Assembly (NCBI GenBank): GCA_964019135.1
Contig: OZ025252.1
Span: 10,060,823-10,124,822 of the forward strand
Reading direction: 5' to 3'
Source: Arenicola marina
Taxonomy: Eukaryota; Annelida; Polychaeta; Arenicolidae
DNA: 64,000 nucleotides
Position numbers and translations under genes: made by a program. The notes beneath the pieces were generated by a model that saw only the letters and a list, made by a program, of their open reading frames with translations, ran no database searches and was not told where the DNA came from. How positions within the stretch are numbered: the stretch's first letter is position 1; the number at the start of each line of letters is the position of its first letter. Positions 12,501 through 20,238 of the stretch are shown here, in pieces.

Positions 12501-15500
12501 TTTTCAAAAAGTGTGTGAAAAGTTAAACTGGTGCAACCTACAAAACCAAACATGTAAAGTAGCTTTTTTTTGTGGATGCATACACATTATAAAGTATAAC
12601 TTCTTTGCTGTAGTTGGGCCTTTCTCCCTTGTAATTATGCAACCCCCCTATCAAAATCCTCATCCAGCGCTAAATGAACAGTTATGAATAACGGTCACAC
12701 CAACCTAGTTTCCTTCAGTTTCTGTATACTGTGTTAGATGCAGGCAACCAATAGACCTCCAATTCTTAAACCCATCAATTCTTAAATCGCTAACATTCAA
12801 CTGCAAGTGTTTTTTTGCAAATCTGACCTCCTTTTTCTTGATGCAGAGAGGAACATCATATTCACTGTCTGCATCTTCACCATTTGGTGGATCTGTAATG
12901 TAAGAAATGGAAGGGAATATTATATTTGTGTTAATAATTTGGAAGTTTGGCTCTATGGCCTGAAAGTACCGGTAATTAAGACCCACGCTGATGAAAAGTA
13001 TTTTTCATACACTTCACTACTTCAGCATGTTTTTCACACTTTACTACTTCAGCATGTTTTTCATATACTTTACACTCCAAGCAAGTTATTCACCTGGGGT
13101 TTTTCAGATACTGCACAACTTCAAAGATGTTTTTCATATGCTTTACTACTTATCATATGTTTGGCACACTTTACTAGTTAAGCTTAACACTTCCTTTTTA
13201 TATAATAAGATATATTACTGATAAATACCATTGGCAGGATGCTTAACGGTATCCTCCTGTTGACTTGCAGTCAGGTTTGGCTCACATGACTCTCCAAGAT
13301 CCATGACTAACTAAAAGACAAAAGACAATAGTCAACACAGATAACCACAAACATATTAGATTCTTATACTAGACAATAGATGGTATGTACTTGAGTTACC
13401 ATTTCATTTGATAATGATAACAGAAGTACACTTACTTTTGCAATAAATGTGAACAGGCAAATAGACTTCTGGCAGCATTGTACAAGCATTGCATTTTATT
13501 AAAGATGCATGTGGAGTTGTTTCGCTGTTTTTGAATGCCAAATTTGCGTATAAGAACACAAACCTAAGGCCTTAAGGTTCATAACAGACAATAAACACCT
13601 ACCATATCGCTCACCAATTATCTGCCAATGAGCAAAACATTTCAAATTCATGAATTGTCCGCCACAAAAATGAAAACTTGTGCTGATTTGAAATGTCATA
13701 AACGTGTGTACACCGGTGCCACCGACAGGGGGCCCAAGCGCTAAATTATATGAGACAATAGCGTCCAAGCGTCCGGAGCACCACTTTTCCTTTTTGGCGA
13801 TGGCTGTTGACACTGCTTGTGGTCAAAGGTAACATTTCCTGTTTATGTTTATTTTGGTACAGCCATTGCAACGGTCAGCTCCACATGTAGCTTTAATTCT
13901 TATATGCCACTAAATACTGTTAGAGATATAAAGAAGCATTGACTGTTAATCAATACAGTGGCTACTGTTAATCATCTAATCTAACTGCAGACCTGTACAT
14001 AGTAATTAAAACAACCAGTTAAAGAAGTCAAGCACTGCCTTGTGATTGCCCCTCCCACCCCCCTATACTTGCTGAGTTGGGTAAGGGTTGCCTAAACTGG
14101 CCAACACCTGATCAACATTGAGAGCAGTGATAAACACCTGATAAACATTGAGAACAGTGATAAACACCTGCTAAACATTGAGAGCAGTGATAAACACCTG
14201 CTAAACATTGAGAGCAGTGATAAACACCTGATAAACATTAAGAGTAGTGATAAACACCTGATAAACATTGAGAGTGATGGAGAAGCAATGCCAAAGGCAC
14301 ATGTGAATCAATGCTACTTATTATAATGCTGTATCTCCTCAATGCAAAAATGTTTACTGCAGGTTGGCCGATAAGAGTACTTCAGGCAGAAGTGCAATAC
14401 ATGAAACAGCCTGCAATGTAATTTGCATATACACAAAGTATAAGGCCAAAGTAAAACAATTTCACACCTTGTTTCACAACTATTAAGCAAGACTTCACAA
14501 CTTCTGGTGTATAAGTTTAACTTTATATAAGTACTGGTATAAGTCAACTTATACACCAGCGCGACTCACATATATACGTGAATCAAGTCTGAGCTTGTCT
14601 TTCAGGACCTCCCCCACTCCCAGCTACCGCCCGCATCTACCGACTTGACCAGCCAGGATATCGATTAGGGGTTGTTCTTTCCCCATCCCTGGCTATCATA
14701 ATCCCATCCCACAAATGAAGCCAATTACTCTGGCACTGTAGCACCACTGTTGCATTGTGCATACCCATTATCAACTTTCTGTCTGGCCTACTTAGTCTTA
14801 AGAAAGCAGCTGTATAAAGTTACACCATTGACTTCCTCTTCCTGAACCATGCCCCTGCCACTCCAGGAGTCAAGTTAAAGGTAGAGAGACTAAGAGGAGT
14901 AGTAGACAGAAAGAGAAGATTCTGTAGCTATTGTTTGAATCATAATTTCATTTTATAATGGTGTGTCTTCTTTATGATAACATAGGAATTTCGGTATATG
15001 AGTCTGACAAGCTGTCCAAATGGAACAGGACTTAATGTCTAATCAAAAGAAAATCGCTGCAGTATTTTGTTTATGTTTACACCACATTAAATATATAAAG
15101 TGGACTCTGCTTAATTGCAACTTCCGTTTGTCAGCAAAAAAGTAGCAATCAACCGAAGTTGTGATTATCCGAAGTTGGAGAACTTGACGGGTCAGAATGG
15201 ACTACTTTTACATTATGTATATGTACACGTATTGGGTATGCTCATATATGCTTCATGTGTGTGATTAACTAGTCAGCAAAATTTTATGTTGAAATGATTA
15301 AAATCTCAACGAGATACAAAACATATACGCATCATAATTTTGAGATACTTTTAGTCTTGAAAGGCAGTGACTTTAGATCGAACTTGGAATGGAATGTTGG
15401 TGTTTTAGGCCACTTTTGTGCACATACAGGCTAAATTGGGCCAAGGAACCTCCCGAGACGATGAAGGAATGAAACATGCCCCAGATTAGGTGCCCGAGCC

Positions 15501-16635
15501 CGGATTCGAACCCAGGACCTATTGATCTGCGGTCTAGTGCGCTAACCACTACACCAGGGAGGCCCCCTCAGATCGAACTTGGAATGGCCTGAATTGGAAG
15601 AGAGTGTTTTGCATAGAAACTAGCAATTTATAAAATAAAATATACCACTATTCACCGTTTCTGAGCTCAAACATGGTGACCTACAATGTGGCTGTTAGGA
15701 AAGAACATTACAAAATCTCAACCATCTTATGGGTCAAAGTTGCCCCCCCCACCCCCCCCAATCCATTCGCCAGATCAGCTATCCACCGTCATCCTGGTCT
15801 TTGACAAACGACACAGCGAAAGATCTAGGGGCAGTTTCACGAAACCTTCTTAACCTTATGTCACACGTAGCCTATATATGAAGGTTCATATGAGAACTTT
15901 AAATGCATTTCACGAAGCCTCCATACCTCCTTCGTATTTTGTATAGCTTCTTTCCATCATACAAACCTTCGTACTATATTTTTTAACACCAGAAATGAAA
16001 GAAATAACAATGCATGTTATAAATGCAAAACGTTTTACATGAAAACATTTAATCAAATCGAAGAGTAGCCTTTGACATAAGCTTTTGCAAAAATCTTGTG
16101 TTTTTGCCCTTACAAACAATATTAATTTGTGTCATTTTTGCATCATAATTTGTGCAGTTTCAACCCATTCATAATGTCCAAGGCGTCATATAACCATTGC
16201 TAGGAGACCAGCATTGTGACTCCTCAATATGTTGGAATGATTTTGACCTTATACGTAACCTAGCAACAATTCTAACTTTTACAGATAGTCTACCATACTA
16301 GGCATAAATGTATGCAGGTATGATGTATGATATTGATAGGGTCGAGACACTCGTACTCGTAGATGTACAAAGGAACCTACAATATATCTTAATTTAATTA
16401 GAGGTACGAAGGCTTGATGAAACCGGATTTACGGGTCACAATCTTCGTACGAAGGTTCGTACACGAAGGCTTCGAAGGCTACGAAGGCTTCGTGAAACTG
16501 TCTGTTCTCGGCAACAACGCCACAAGGTTGGGGCTAGCGCCAGCGCCTGTGACTGTGTCTGTGTCTTTCACATTGTTCGGAGTAGATATGAAAATAACTG
16601 CTCACCCGCAAGTCTTCACTTTCCTCGTCACTCAT
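477..16635 (-). CDS. CLSPN: Claspin (CHK1-activating checkpoint adaptor), 21 exons, C-terminus off the left edge
   Basis: Claspin is a nuclear replisome adaptor that, once phosphorylated, docks CHK1 for activation by ATR and also supports fork speed. The exons join in phase to about 1040 residues; human claspin is about 1340, so the acidic C-terminal part is outside the window. Recognisable landmarks in order are an acidic N-terminus with SDSE-type blocks, LHSESQRLVRESE followed by LPYHQP (human: [19 protein letters not shown]), LGFTPKLSGSPDSFIDLDE, the basic helix KLKQRLQEKMKEKRCEAREK with DLDNEEGFEEGD, SQLMDAD, and the CHK1-docking motif ILALCSGRFTG (human LLNLCSGKFTS). Oddities are an internal four-exon duplication, a coding proline repeat, and minisatellites that copy three of its donors. 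Identity rests on recalled family sequence; phases and splice sites are read directly. Confidence 0.93.
749..1056. repeat. 19-bp A-rich minisatellite in claspin intron 20
   Basis: About 16 copies of a unit resembling AATTGCACAAATACACAAG fill most of the intron between exons 20 and 21. Open frames in all three phases here are a by-product of the repeat and are not genes. No exon sequence is visible in the unit. Confidence 0.93.
1134..1312 (-). CDS. CLSPN: Claspin exon 20
   Basis: Encodes SGSSLSGLALPADDSLDLLS and onward to MAEDTTPSQLMDAD. The human counterpart is SGKLSEPSLPIEDSQDLYN through DDTQSQLLDAD. It ends in phase 2 at GACAG/GTACAC. Continuing past this donor soon meets a stop, so the donor is needed. 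Confidence 0.9.
1707..1903 (-). CDS. CLSPN: Claspin exon 19
   Basis: Encodes EETSTNTSLFSGRERDASLL, then ADSSFEMPGSLLPAGQ and SRLHTPSADHHPALQRSAIS. The SSFEMPGSLLP piece aligns with human SSFELIGSTIP, and the following Ser/Pro-rich part with [20 protein letters not shown]. Confidence 0.88.
2540..2680 (-). CDS. CLSPN: Claspin exon 18
   Basis: Encodes DSASGGRPEGSGDRAVSLPK plus SQTLELFDEDANTDSPVLSQ and RSDADTI. It corresponds to the human linker containing KLDEDDSCSLL. It has a TTACAG acceptor and GTGACC donor, with phase 1 at both ends. Confidence 0.84.
   Translation of the reverse strand: MVPAAAGQREAVTGRSVYRRVRRWSCLTRMPTLTLQCCHSGRMLIL
2733..5735. repeat. 50-bp minisatellite, about 60 copies, each with the exon 17 splice donor
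   Basis: A 3-kb array of 50-base units, with a 45-base variant lacking TGAAG. On the minus strand each unit reads GATGAAGAAG/GTAAGGCGAT or GATGTAGAAG/GTAAGGCGAT, followed by spacer. The first ten bases equal the end of exon 17, and GTAAGG is a strong donor. A diverged founder-like copy sits next to the exon (about 5685-5735). The array fills almost the whole intron between exons 17 and 18. Confidence 0.96.
5727..5919 (-). CDS. CLSPN: Claspin exon 17 (acidic; its donor is copied about 60 times downstream)
   Basis: Encodes TGFYPRFKPLDSLFRLKDNP, then a long acidic stretch ending LELDTKDEE, split at phase 1. The FKPLDSLFRLKD piece aligns with human PKPLSSDSTLLLFKD, which favours this acceptor over an internal one at 5868. 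The donor GATGAAGAAG/GTAAGG is the seed of the downstream array. Confidence 0.85.
6154..6392 (-). CDS. CLSPN: Claspin exon 16 (basic helix and acidic tract)
   Basis: Encodes a basic amphipathic helix beginning SKLVKLKQRLQEKMKEKR, then YDLDNEEGFEEGDALLDEEA, then a run of Asp/Glu. The human counterpart is [32 protein letters not shown]. This is one of the most conserved claspin regions and anchors the gene identity. Confidence 0.94.
6407..6461. repeat. 16-bp repeat next to the exon 16 acceptor
   Basis: About 3.5 copies of TGGGTCCAGTGGGTGG-type units. On the minus strand this is a C-rich array ending about 14 bases before the exon 16 acceptor, so it forms part of its pyrimidine-rich approach. 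Confidence 0.85.
6777..6889 (-). CDS. CLSPN: Claspin exon 15
   Basis: Encodes SVVCKEKAEDSGREHLKLQR plus LTYHVDEEEPDDVTSAAP. It matches the human segment VNVIVKD..TDGKEELKADVV in position. The acceptor is GGTCAG and the donor GTAAGA. Confidence 0.86.
7085..7425. repeat. 84-bp tandem repeat copying the 3' end of claspin exon 14
   Basis: About 3.6 copies with an exact 84-base period (the ACCGTACATG landmark recurs at 7107, 7191, 7275 and 7359). On the minus strand each unit contains about 21-25 bases identical to the end of exon 14 (GGTGGCTCGGGATGTGGAG), then AAAGTGAG in place of the true CAG/GTGAG. The copies therefore still look like weak donors. Confidence 0.93.
7393..8289 (-). CDS. CLSPN: Claspin exon 14 (large exon with proline-rich repeat)
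   Basis: The largest exon, 897 bases. It encodes a low-complexity acidic linker, a proline-rich repeat (AQPPPPA units, five copies), then the conserved block LGFTPKLSGSPDSFIDLDEE followed by KLDVLMQRVFAHT and HKKVARDVELR. This corresponds to human LGVDVSIKPRL, DSFVILE and ELEALKQRFWKH. It enters with the split codon AG/T and leaves in phase 2 at CTCAG/GTGAG. Its last 25 or so bases are copied in an 84-bp array just downstream. Confidence 0.92.
7617..7737. repeat. Coding minisatellite: proline-rich AQPPPPA units in claspin
   Basis: About five 21-24-base GC-rich units inside exon 14 encode AQPPPPA-type repeats on the minus strand. The reading frame is kept. The tract lies in an unconserved linker just before the conserved LGFTPKLSG block, so it probably tolerates length change. 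Confidence 0.88.
8583..8691 (-). CDS. CLSPN: Claspin exon 13 (LPYHQP block)
   Basis: Encodes ESEVRLPYHQPQRASLSDFL plus ARTREKQNKLEANKGP. This aligns with human [20 protein letters not shown], the position of a PIP-box-like motif. Here only one of the two closing aromatic residues is present (DFL), so PCNA binding would be doubtful. Confidence 0.9.
8924..9026 (-). CDS. CLSPN: Claspin exon 12 (conserved LHSESQRL block)
   Basis: Encodes a lysine-rich stretch followed by KEDLCKLHSESQRLVR, which matches the human claspin [15 protein letters not shown] segment. It ends in phase 1 at a GTAAGT donor. Confidence 0.92.
9471..9556 (-). CDS. CLSPN: Claspin exon 11
   Basis: Encodes EEDSGDTDSDEDEEGPRELS plus ASLKKRLNK, an acidic patch turning basic. 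The acceptor is TTTTAG; the donor GTTTGT is weak but in phase. Confidence 0.84.
9837..9921 (-). CDS. CLSPN: Claspin exon 10
   Basis: Encodes PSLLMDNDLYDAETATLDDE plus NETAELSD, an acidic linker. The acceptor is TTGTAG and the donor GTCAGT, with phases 0 to 1. It has no duplicate partner, so it marks the downstream limit of the duplicated block. Confidence 0.85.
10072..10121 (-). CDS. CLSPN: Claspin exon 9 (module copy B, part 4)
   Basis: Encodes DSDDDDGPTSLPSKSEK in 50 bases. It has the same acceptor type (CTATAG), donor (GTGAGT) and phases as exon 5. Confidence 0.87.
10515..10626 (-). CDS. CLSPN: Claspin exon 8 (module copy B, part 3)
   Basis: Encodes KASRVLDDSDTDDERGEDKK plus 17 residues ending VRQAAID. 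It is one codon shorter than exon 4, with the same phases. The flanking introns also align with those around exon 4. Confidence 0.88.
11098..11162 (-). CDS. CLSPN: Claspin exon 7 (module copy B, part 2)
   Basis: Encodes DPPNFDNSDSEDDVPLFTKK plus KN. It is closer than exon 3 to the vertebrate DSDEEIFVSKK block. The length (65 bases) and phases are identical to exon 3. Confidence 0.88.
11434..11521 (-). CDS. CLSPN: Claspin exon 6 (module copy B, part 1)
   Basis: Encodes LVMDLGESESCEPNLTASQQ followed by EDTVKHPAN. It differs from exon 2 mainly by two inserted codons (ES). The acceptor is TTTCAG and the donor GTATTT. Confidence 0.88.
11804..11853 (-). CDS. CLSPN: Claspin exon 5 (module copy A, part 4)
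   Basis: A 50-base exon encoding DSDEDEGPISFPPKTEK. It has a CTATAG acceptor and GTGAGT donor and returns the frame to phase 0. The paralogue is exon 9. Confidence 0.87.
12218..12332 (-). CDS. CLSPN: Claspin exon 4 (module copy A, part 3)
   Basis: Encodes KASPVLDDSDTDDERGEDKK and a further 18 residues ending ASQAATSD. The VLDDSDTDDE block matches the human VLQDSDSETED region. It starts in phase 0 and ends in phase 1. The paralogue is exon 8. Confidence 0.88.
12828..12892 (-). CDS. CLSPN: Claspin exon 3 (module copy A, part 2)
   Basis: Encodes DPPNGEDADSEYDVPLCIKK plus KE, with a TTACAG acceptor and GTCAGA donor. With exon 4 it corresponds to the human claspin stretch DSDEEIFVSKKLKNRKVL. Its paralogue is exon 7. 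Confidence 0.88.
13229..13310 (-). CDS. CLSPN: Claspin exon 2 (module copy A, part 1)
   Basis: Encodes LVMDLGESCEPNLTASQQED followed by TVKHPAN. It has a TTTTAG acceptor and a GTATTT donor and ends in phase 1. It is nearly identical to exon 6, which makes it the first exon of the duplicated four-exon module. Confidence 0.88.
13311..15374. other. Claspin intron 1, left part
   Basis: No exon recognised. It contains the outer end of the four-exon duplication (to about 13.49 kb) and a 29-bp array (14105-14275, units like TAAACACCTGATAAACATTG). The rest is unrecognised AT-rich intron. An open frame at 13499-13813 on the minus strand has no family I recognise. Confidence 0.6.
14105..14275. repeat. 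29-bp minisatellite in claspin intron 1
   Basis: About six units of 29 bases containing AAACACCTG and AACATTGAGAGCAGTG. It is A/T-rich and no splice junction is embedded. Confidence 0.88.
15393..15569 (-). mobile_element. SINE A copy with 18-bp target-site duplication
   Basis: A tRNA-like SINE in reverse orientation. The 5' head is GGGGCCTCCCTGGTGTAG, with a B-box-like GGGTTCGAATCCGGG. It is flanked by a perfect 18-base direct repeat, AGATCGAACTTGGAATGG (15375-15392 and 15570-15587), which is a clear target-site duplication. Related copies lie at 28.3, 35.9 and 41.7 kb. Confidence 0.9.
15832..16503. mobile_element. MITE-like element with long imperfect terminal inverted repeats
   Basis: The left end GCAGTTTCACGAAACCTTC and the right end GAAGGCTTCGTGAAACTG are inverted, and similarity continues inward for about 90 bases (CGAAGC/CTTCGTA motifs). 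It is about 670 bp with no coding capacity, so it looks like a non-autonomous DNA element. It lies in claspin intron 1, about 100 bp from exon 1. The superfamily is not identified. Confidence 0.7.
16606..16635 (-). CDS. CLSPN: Claspin exon 1 (start codon)
   Basis: Encodes MSDEESEDLR, ending in phase 0 at a GTGAGC donor. The acidic start fits the acidic claspin N-terminus, and the phase matches exon 2, which lies 3.3 kb downstream. E2F-type sites lie just upstream. No start codon with better context is visible nearby. An extra exon inside the 3.3 kb intron cannot be excluded, so the start is the least certain part of the model. Confidence 0.72.
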
Positions 16636-16711
16636 GGTTTGTGTTTTTTGCTCTCTTGATACACATGCAACAAGGATTTAGCACTGTTTAATACAAAATG
16701 TTGTTTCTTCT

Positions 16712-16760
16712 CAGTTTATGCGCCAAATATCTTGTTGACCAATTCACTTTTCGCGCGATT
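16712..16760 (-). promoter_or_regulatory. Claspin promoter with two E2F-type sites
   Basis: GCGCCAAA at 16720-16727 and TTTCGCGC at 16749-16756 both match the E2F consensus (TTTSSCGC in either orientation). They lie 85-122 bases upstream of the claspin start codon. Claspin is known in vertebrates as an E2F-driven, S-phase-expressed gene, so the sites make functional sense. No TATA box is evident. Confidence 0.65.
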
Positions 16761-16852
16761 TTGTGATGCAGTTCCGGTCGAGTAAAGCTACTCTAAATAC
16801 CGAATCTAAGTTGAACCGCCCCACATTTTCGAAAACAATGTGATTCACGTAT

Positions 16853-17176
16853 ATGAACCTCATCCCTGCTGCGGAATCTAATTTAATGTCAATGCACAAT
16901 GTATGTGAATGATATATTACCAATTTTAAGTGTCTCACTTAAATACATTTATGAGCCCTCGTTGATTTACAGACATTTACAATTTAAATGATTTACAGAC
17001 ATCTACAATTTAAATGATTTACAGATATCTACAATTTAAATGATTTACAAACATCTACAACTTAAATGATTTACAGACATCTACAATTTCAATGATTTAC
17101 AGATATGTACAAGGGATTTACAGATTCACATATCATTTCTGGATTCTGCAACTGACTGCGCACACTGCAAATATGT
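16853..17176. repeat. Satellite-bearing repeat block A
   Basis: Begins with a 68-base segment (16853-16920) that recurs without mismatch at 20239-20306. About six 26-base units (GATTTACAGACATCTACAAT type) follow, and it closes with CTGCAACTGACTGCGCACAC, also found at the end of block B. Probably a non-autonomous mobile element carrying an internal satellite; the family is unknown. Confidence 0.8.
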
Positions 17177-18416
17177 CACCTGATGGGGCCCGCAGCTTGA
17201 AGCGGCTACCGTTTCGAAATCAGCCAATAAGAAAACAGTTGTGGAAGGTGGAGAGGGGGGTAGGTGATGGTGCGATGGCGGGTGGGGTGGTGGGGCTGAA
17301 GGAGTAGGTGGGGATAGTAGCCAGGCAGTCACAAAATAAAAATTGGCTTAGTTGTGACAAAAACTGTCTCAGATATGTGTCGACCGACCGAGAGGATGCA
17401 TTATGCGCTGTATGCAAAACTTTGGTGTATGATAGGACTGTGGAACACCTCATCACCGAATTCAACACCATGTCAGAATGTCACGTCCCCCCCCCCCCCA
17501 CCCCCCGGAGGGGTATATATAGCTAGCCTAGCTACTATACAGGCTGTAGCTCAAAATATCAAACTTGAAAGCAGGCCGTTATATTCCGCTTAAATGCTAC
17601 TAAACGAAAATTCGATAATTTCTAGATACTTTTCAATGTTGGAGATGTGCCAATATGGTTACCGATTTTTCAATTAGGGTTGAACATAGGCATGGTTGTT
17701 CCATTATAGAACTCATAGGCTTGGAAGCGATTGTAGGCCCTGCAACGTTCAACAGAGGCAACCGGGGACATCACCAACAACAGAACATTAATTGCCGGGT
17801 GAACTAAACAGACCATCAAGGTTATGCAATATTAGTTGATGGAAAAAAAACGGGAGATGAGACCGCGATCCACTATATAGAGCGACCGCTCAGACAAATA
17901 TACTGTGTCTACGCCCGCCATACGCCGTTGACTCACCGGTCACCCGACACCGGTCACCCCAACACAACAGATATACCTATTCACAGGAGAGTACATCGGA
18001 CCGGGCTAATATTTGGATGGGCGAGGGCCTGTAAGAATACCGGTTGCTGTATACTTCTTATATATATACTTCCTGACTTATATTTCTCCCCTCTGTGCTT
18101 ATCCTGTCACTTTGAGTGACATCACATATAGTTTCACAAGCTATAACTCATCATGACAAAATACTGTGCTCATGCAGAGACTGTCTGTTTGCGTTATGAC
18201 GGCTGGCGAACAAAATGCATTATTTCCACAGCGCTACTGTGTGGGTGTGGGGTGACCCCCAGTGACTAAAACATCACGCTCCCCTCGATCGTTGACGAAG
18301 CGTCACCCGCTCCACTCGGTCGCAAGTTTTTAGAACTTACTTCATCCCCCCTCCCCCTCATCCTTGTCGAAATCCTAGGTCCGCGCCAGAAATAAATACT
18401 TCGACTTCTGAATCCC
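17177..18416. other. Intergenic, nothing recognised
   Basis: Contains a G-rich stretch (17245-17310) and a short poly-C run (17487-17506). I find no exon with family similarity and no clear element boundaries. Confidence 0.5.
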
Positions 18417-18540
18417 ATGCCGGTGTGGCATGCGGAAGTGTATCGCAAGCCGTTTTAATAAAAAATCACCAATTTAAGATATCTTTAAATAATTAAAGAT
18501 ATCTTTAAATAATTAAAGATATCTTTAAATGAATTTAAGA

Positions 18541-18850
18541 TATCTGAATTGTTAATGTGGATATGTAGAAATCTCATCAATTTATGTTGAGAAAAAATAC
18601 ATGAGTCACATATCCATAATTGAATTTAAGATATCTTAAAAGCAATTATGGATATGTCAAGTGTAATTATGGATATGTCAAATTCAATTATGGATATGTC
18701 AAATTCAATTATGGATATGTCAAATTCAATTATGGATATGTCAAATTCAATTATGGATATCTCATGTGCAATTATGGATATGTGACGCATCTATTTTTTC
18801 TCAACTTAAATAGGTGGGATTTCTACATATCCAAATTAACAATTCAGATA
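18541..18850. mobile_element. Inner 310-bp inverted-repeat element with its own satellite core
   Basis: Imperfect 70-base terminal inverted repeats (about 8-9 mismatches by eye) flank about seven 20-base units of the type AATTATGGATATGTCAAATT. It is a complete small element inside the larger nested one. Confidence 0.83.
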
Positions 18851-18999
18851 TCTTAAATTCTTTTAAAGATATCTATAAATGCCACCTTTAAAGATATCTT
18901 AAAAGGAATTATTGATATCTTAAAAAGAATTATTGATATCTTAAATACAATTCTAGATATCTAAAATTCAATTTTAGATATCCAAATAGAGGGCGCCAC

Positions 19000-19274
19000 T
19001 GATGTCAAATAAAGTTGCTAAATGCCGAAAACATTTATATTGACTTCCGGCAAGATGTCTGCGGCACGAGGTCTGCTGTGCGGTGACGCTGGTCGACTGG
19101 CTCTGCTTCTTGGGCCCTTTGCGTGTCTCCATGTATTAAAATGCGCTCCGCCTCCTGCAGCGACCGCAACACTATCATAAACACCCCCAGTTCCAGACTC
19201 CGTACTTCGCGCAGCCATGATAAGAGTGAAGGTGAAGGACGGATTCTTCTTTCCGGTAATTACAGAAACACATG
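19000..19274. other. Unique, CpG-bearing 275-bp segment inside the nested element
   Basis: Unlike its satellite surroundings this segment is non-repetitive and GC-richer. It carries a minus-strand open frame (19018-19218, beginning MAARSTESGTGGVYDSVAVA). I recognise no protein family. It might be a captured first exon or promoter, or the core of the element itself. Confidence 0.4.
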
Positions 19275-20238
19275 GTGGCGCCCTCTATTTAGATATCTAG
19301 AATTGTATTTAAGATATCTAAAATTGTATTCAAGATATCTAAAATTGTATTCAAGATATCTTAATTTCATTTCAAGATAAGCCAAATAGTGTCAGCTTTT
19401 CAGATATCTTTAATTCAATTTTAGATATCTTGAATACTATTTCAGATATCTAAATATAAACGAAATATGGAGATGTGGTAACTATTTAAAGATATCTAAA
19501 ATTGAATTAAAGATATCTAAAATTGAATTAAAGATATCTAAAATTGAATTACAGATATCTAAAATTGAATTAAAGATATCTAAAATTGAATTAAAGATAT
19601 CTAAAATTGAATTAAAGATATCTAAAATTGTAATAAGGATATGTGGCATTGCATTAAAGATATGTATAATAGGTGATTTTTTATTAAAACGGCTTGCGAT
19701 AGAAGTGTCCCCCCATGCGCAACTGTCCCCCTTATATAAAATACATGATATTGAGACTCTCGGCTCCACGTGTTCGTCTGGTGCCATTATGATAGATACA
19801 AGGGAAACACCTCCGCATGGGGGACAATCCCGCATACCACACCGGCATCCAGTTATCATGGTGACATCGTACTGCCTTAATTAATTGCACTCGCCATTTA
19901 CCAAATTAACCGCAAATGGGCATTTGCCAATATATATGCTAGCTCGATCATCGTTTGGTAGTTTTGGCAAAGTGCATGGCGTATTCAGGTATATCGTGCC
20001 GGACGTAAGCGGTATAACTATAGCTGTCATGGATTGAACTGGTATAGTTTAGGTAGACATTTATGGGCGTTATTCAAAAGCAATCAAAGTTATTCAAGTA
20101 TCACAGGCGGCCTGTTGACGACAAAATACGACCAGGACAGGCAGCCCGCGAGTTTGCAATCGGTTTTGCAATCATTTATGCCGCATCGGAAAACTATGCA
20201 TGCATATCCCTGCATGGCGGCTTGCTGTTATCGGTAAT

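Larger units (their letters stand above)
10030..13490 (-). repeat. Tandem four-exon duplication in claspin (exons 2-5 and 6-9)
   Basis: Two blocks of about 1.7 kb, roughly 11.76-13.49 kb and 10.03-11.71 kb, align across exons and introns. Exon starts are offset by 1789, 1730, 1706 and 1732 bases. Introns share clear stretches such as ACCATTTCATTTGATAATG. Each copy adds 104 or 105 in-frame codons. The retained intron similarity suggests a fairly recent event relative to claspin itself. Confidence 0.93.
18417..19848. mobile_element. Nested inverted-repeat element rich in GATATC satellites
   Basis: Several inverted pairs sit inside each other. The outer 19-base pair (18417-18435 with 19830-19848) has one mismatch. 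A perfect 30-base pair lies at 18441-18470 and 19672-19701. A perfect 16-base pair AAATAGAGGGCGCCAC lies at 18984-18999 and 19275-19290. A 70-base pair lies at 18541-18610 and 18781-18850. The spaces are filled with AAAGATATCT-type short satellites. This looks like MITEs inserted in, or grown from, one another. No transposase is present. Confidence 0.85.

Noticed and set aside
13499-13813. A 104-residue minus-strand frame in claspin intron 1
   Set aside because: No family resemblance, poor codon pattern, and no splice sites placing it in phase with exons 1 and 2.
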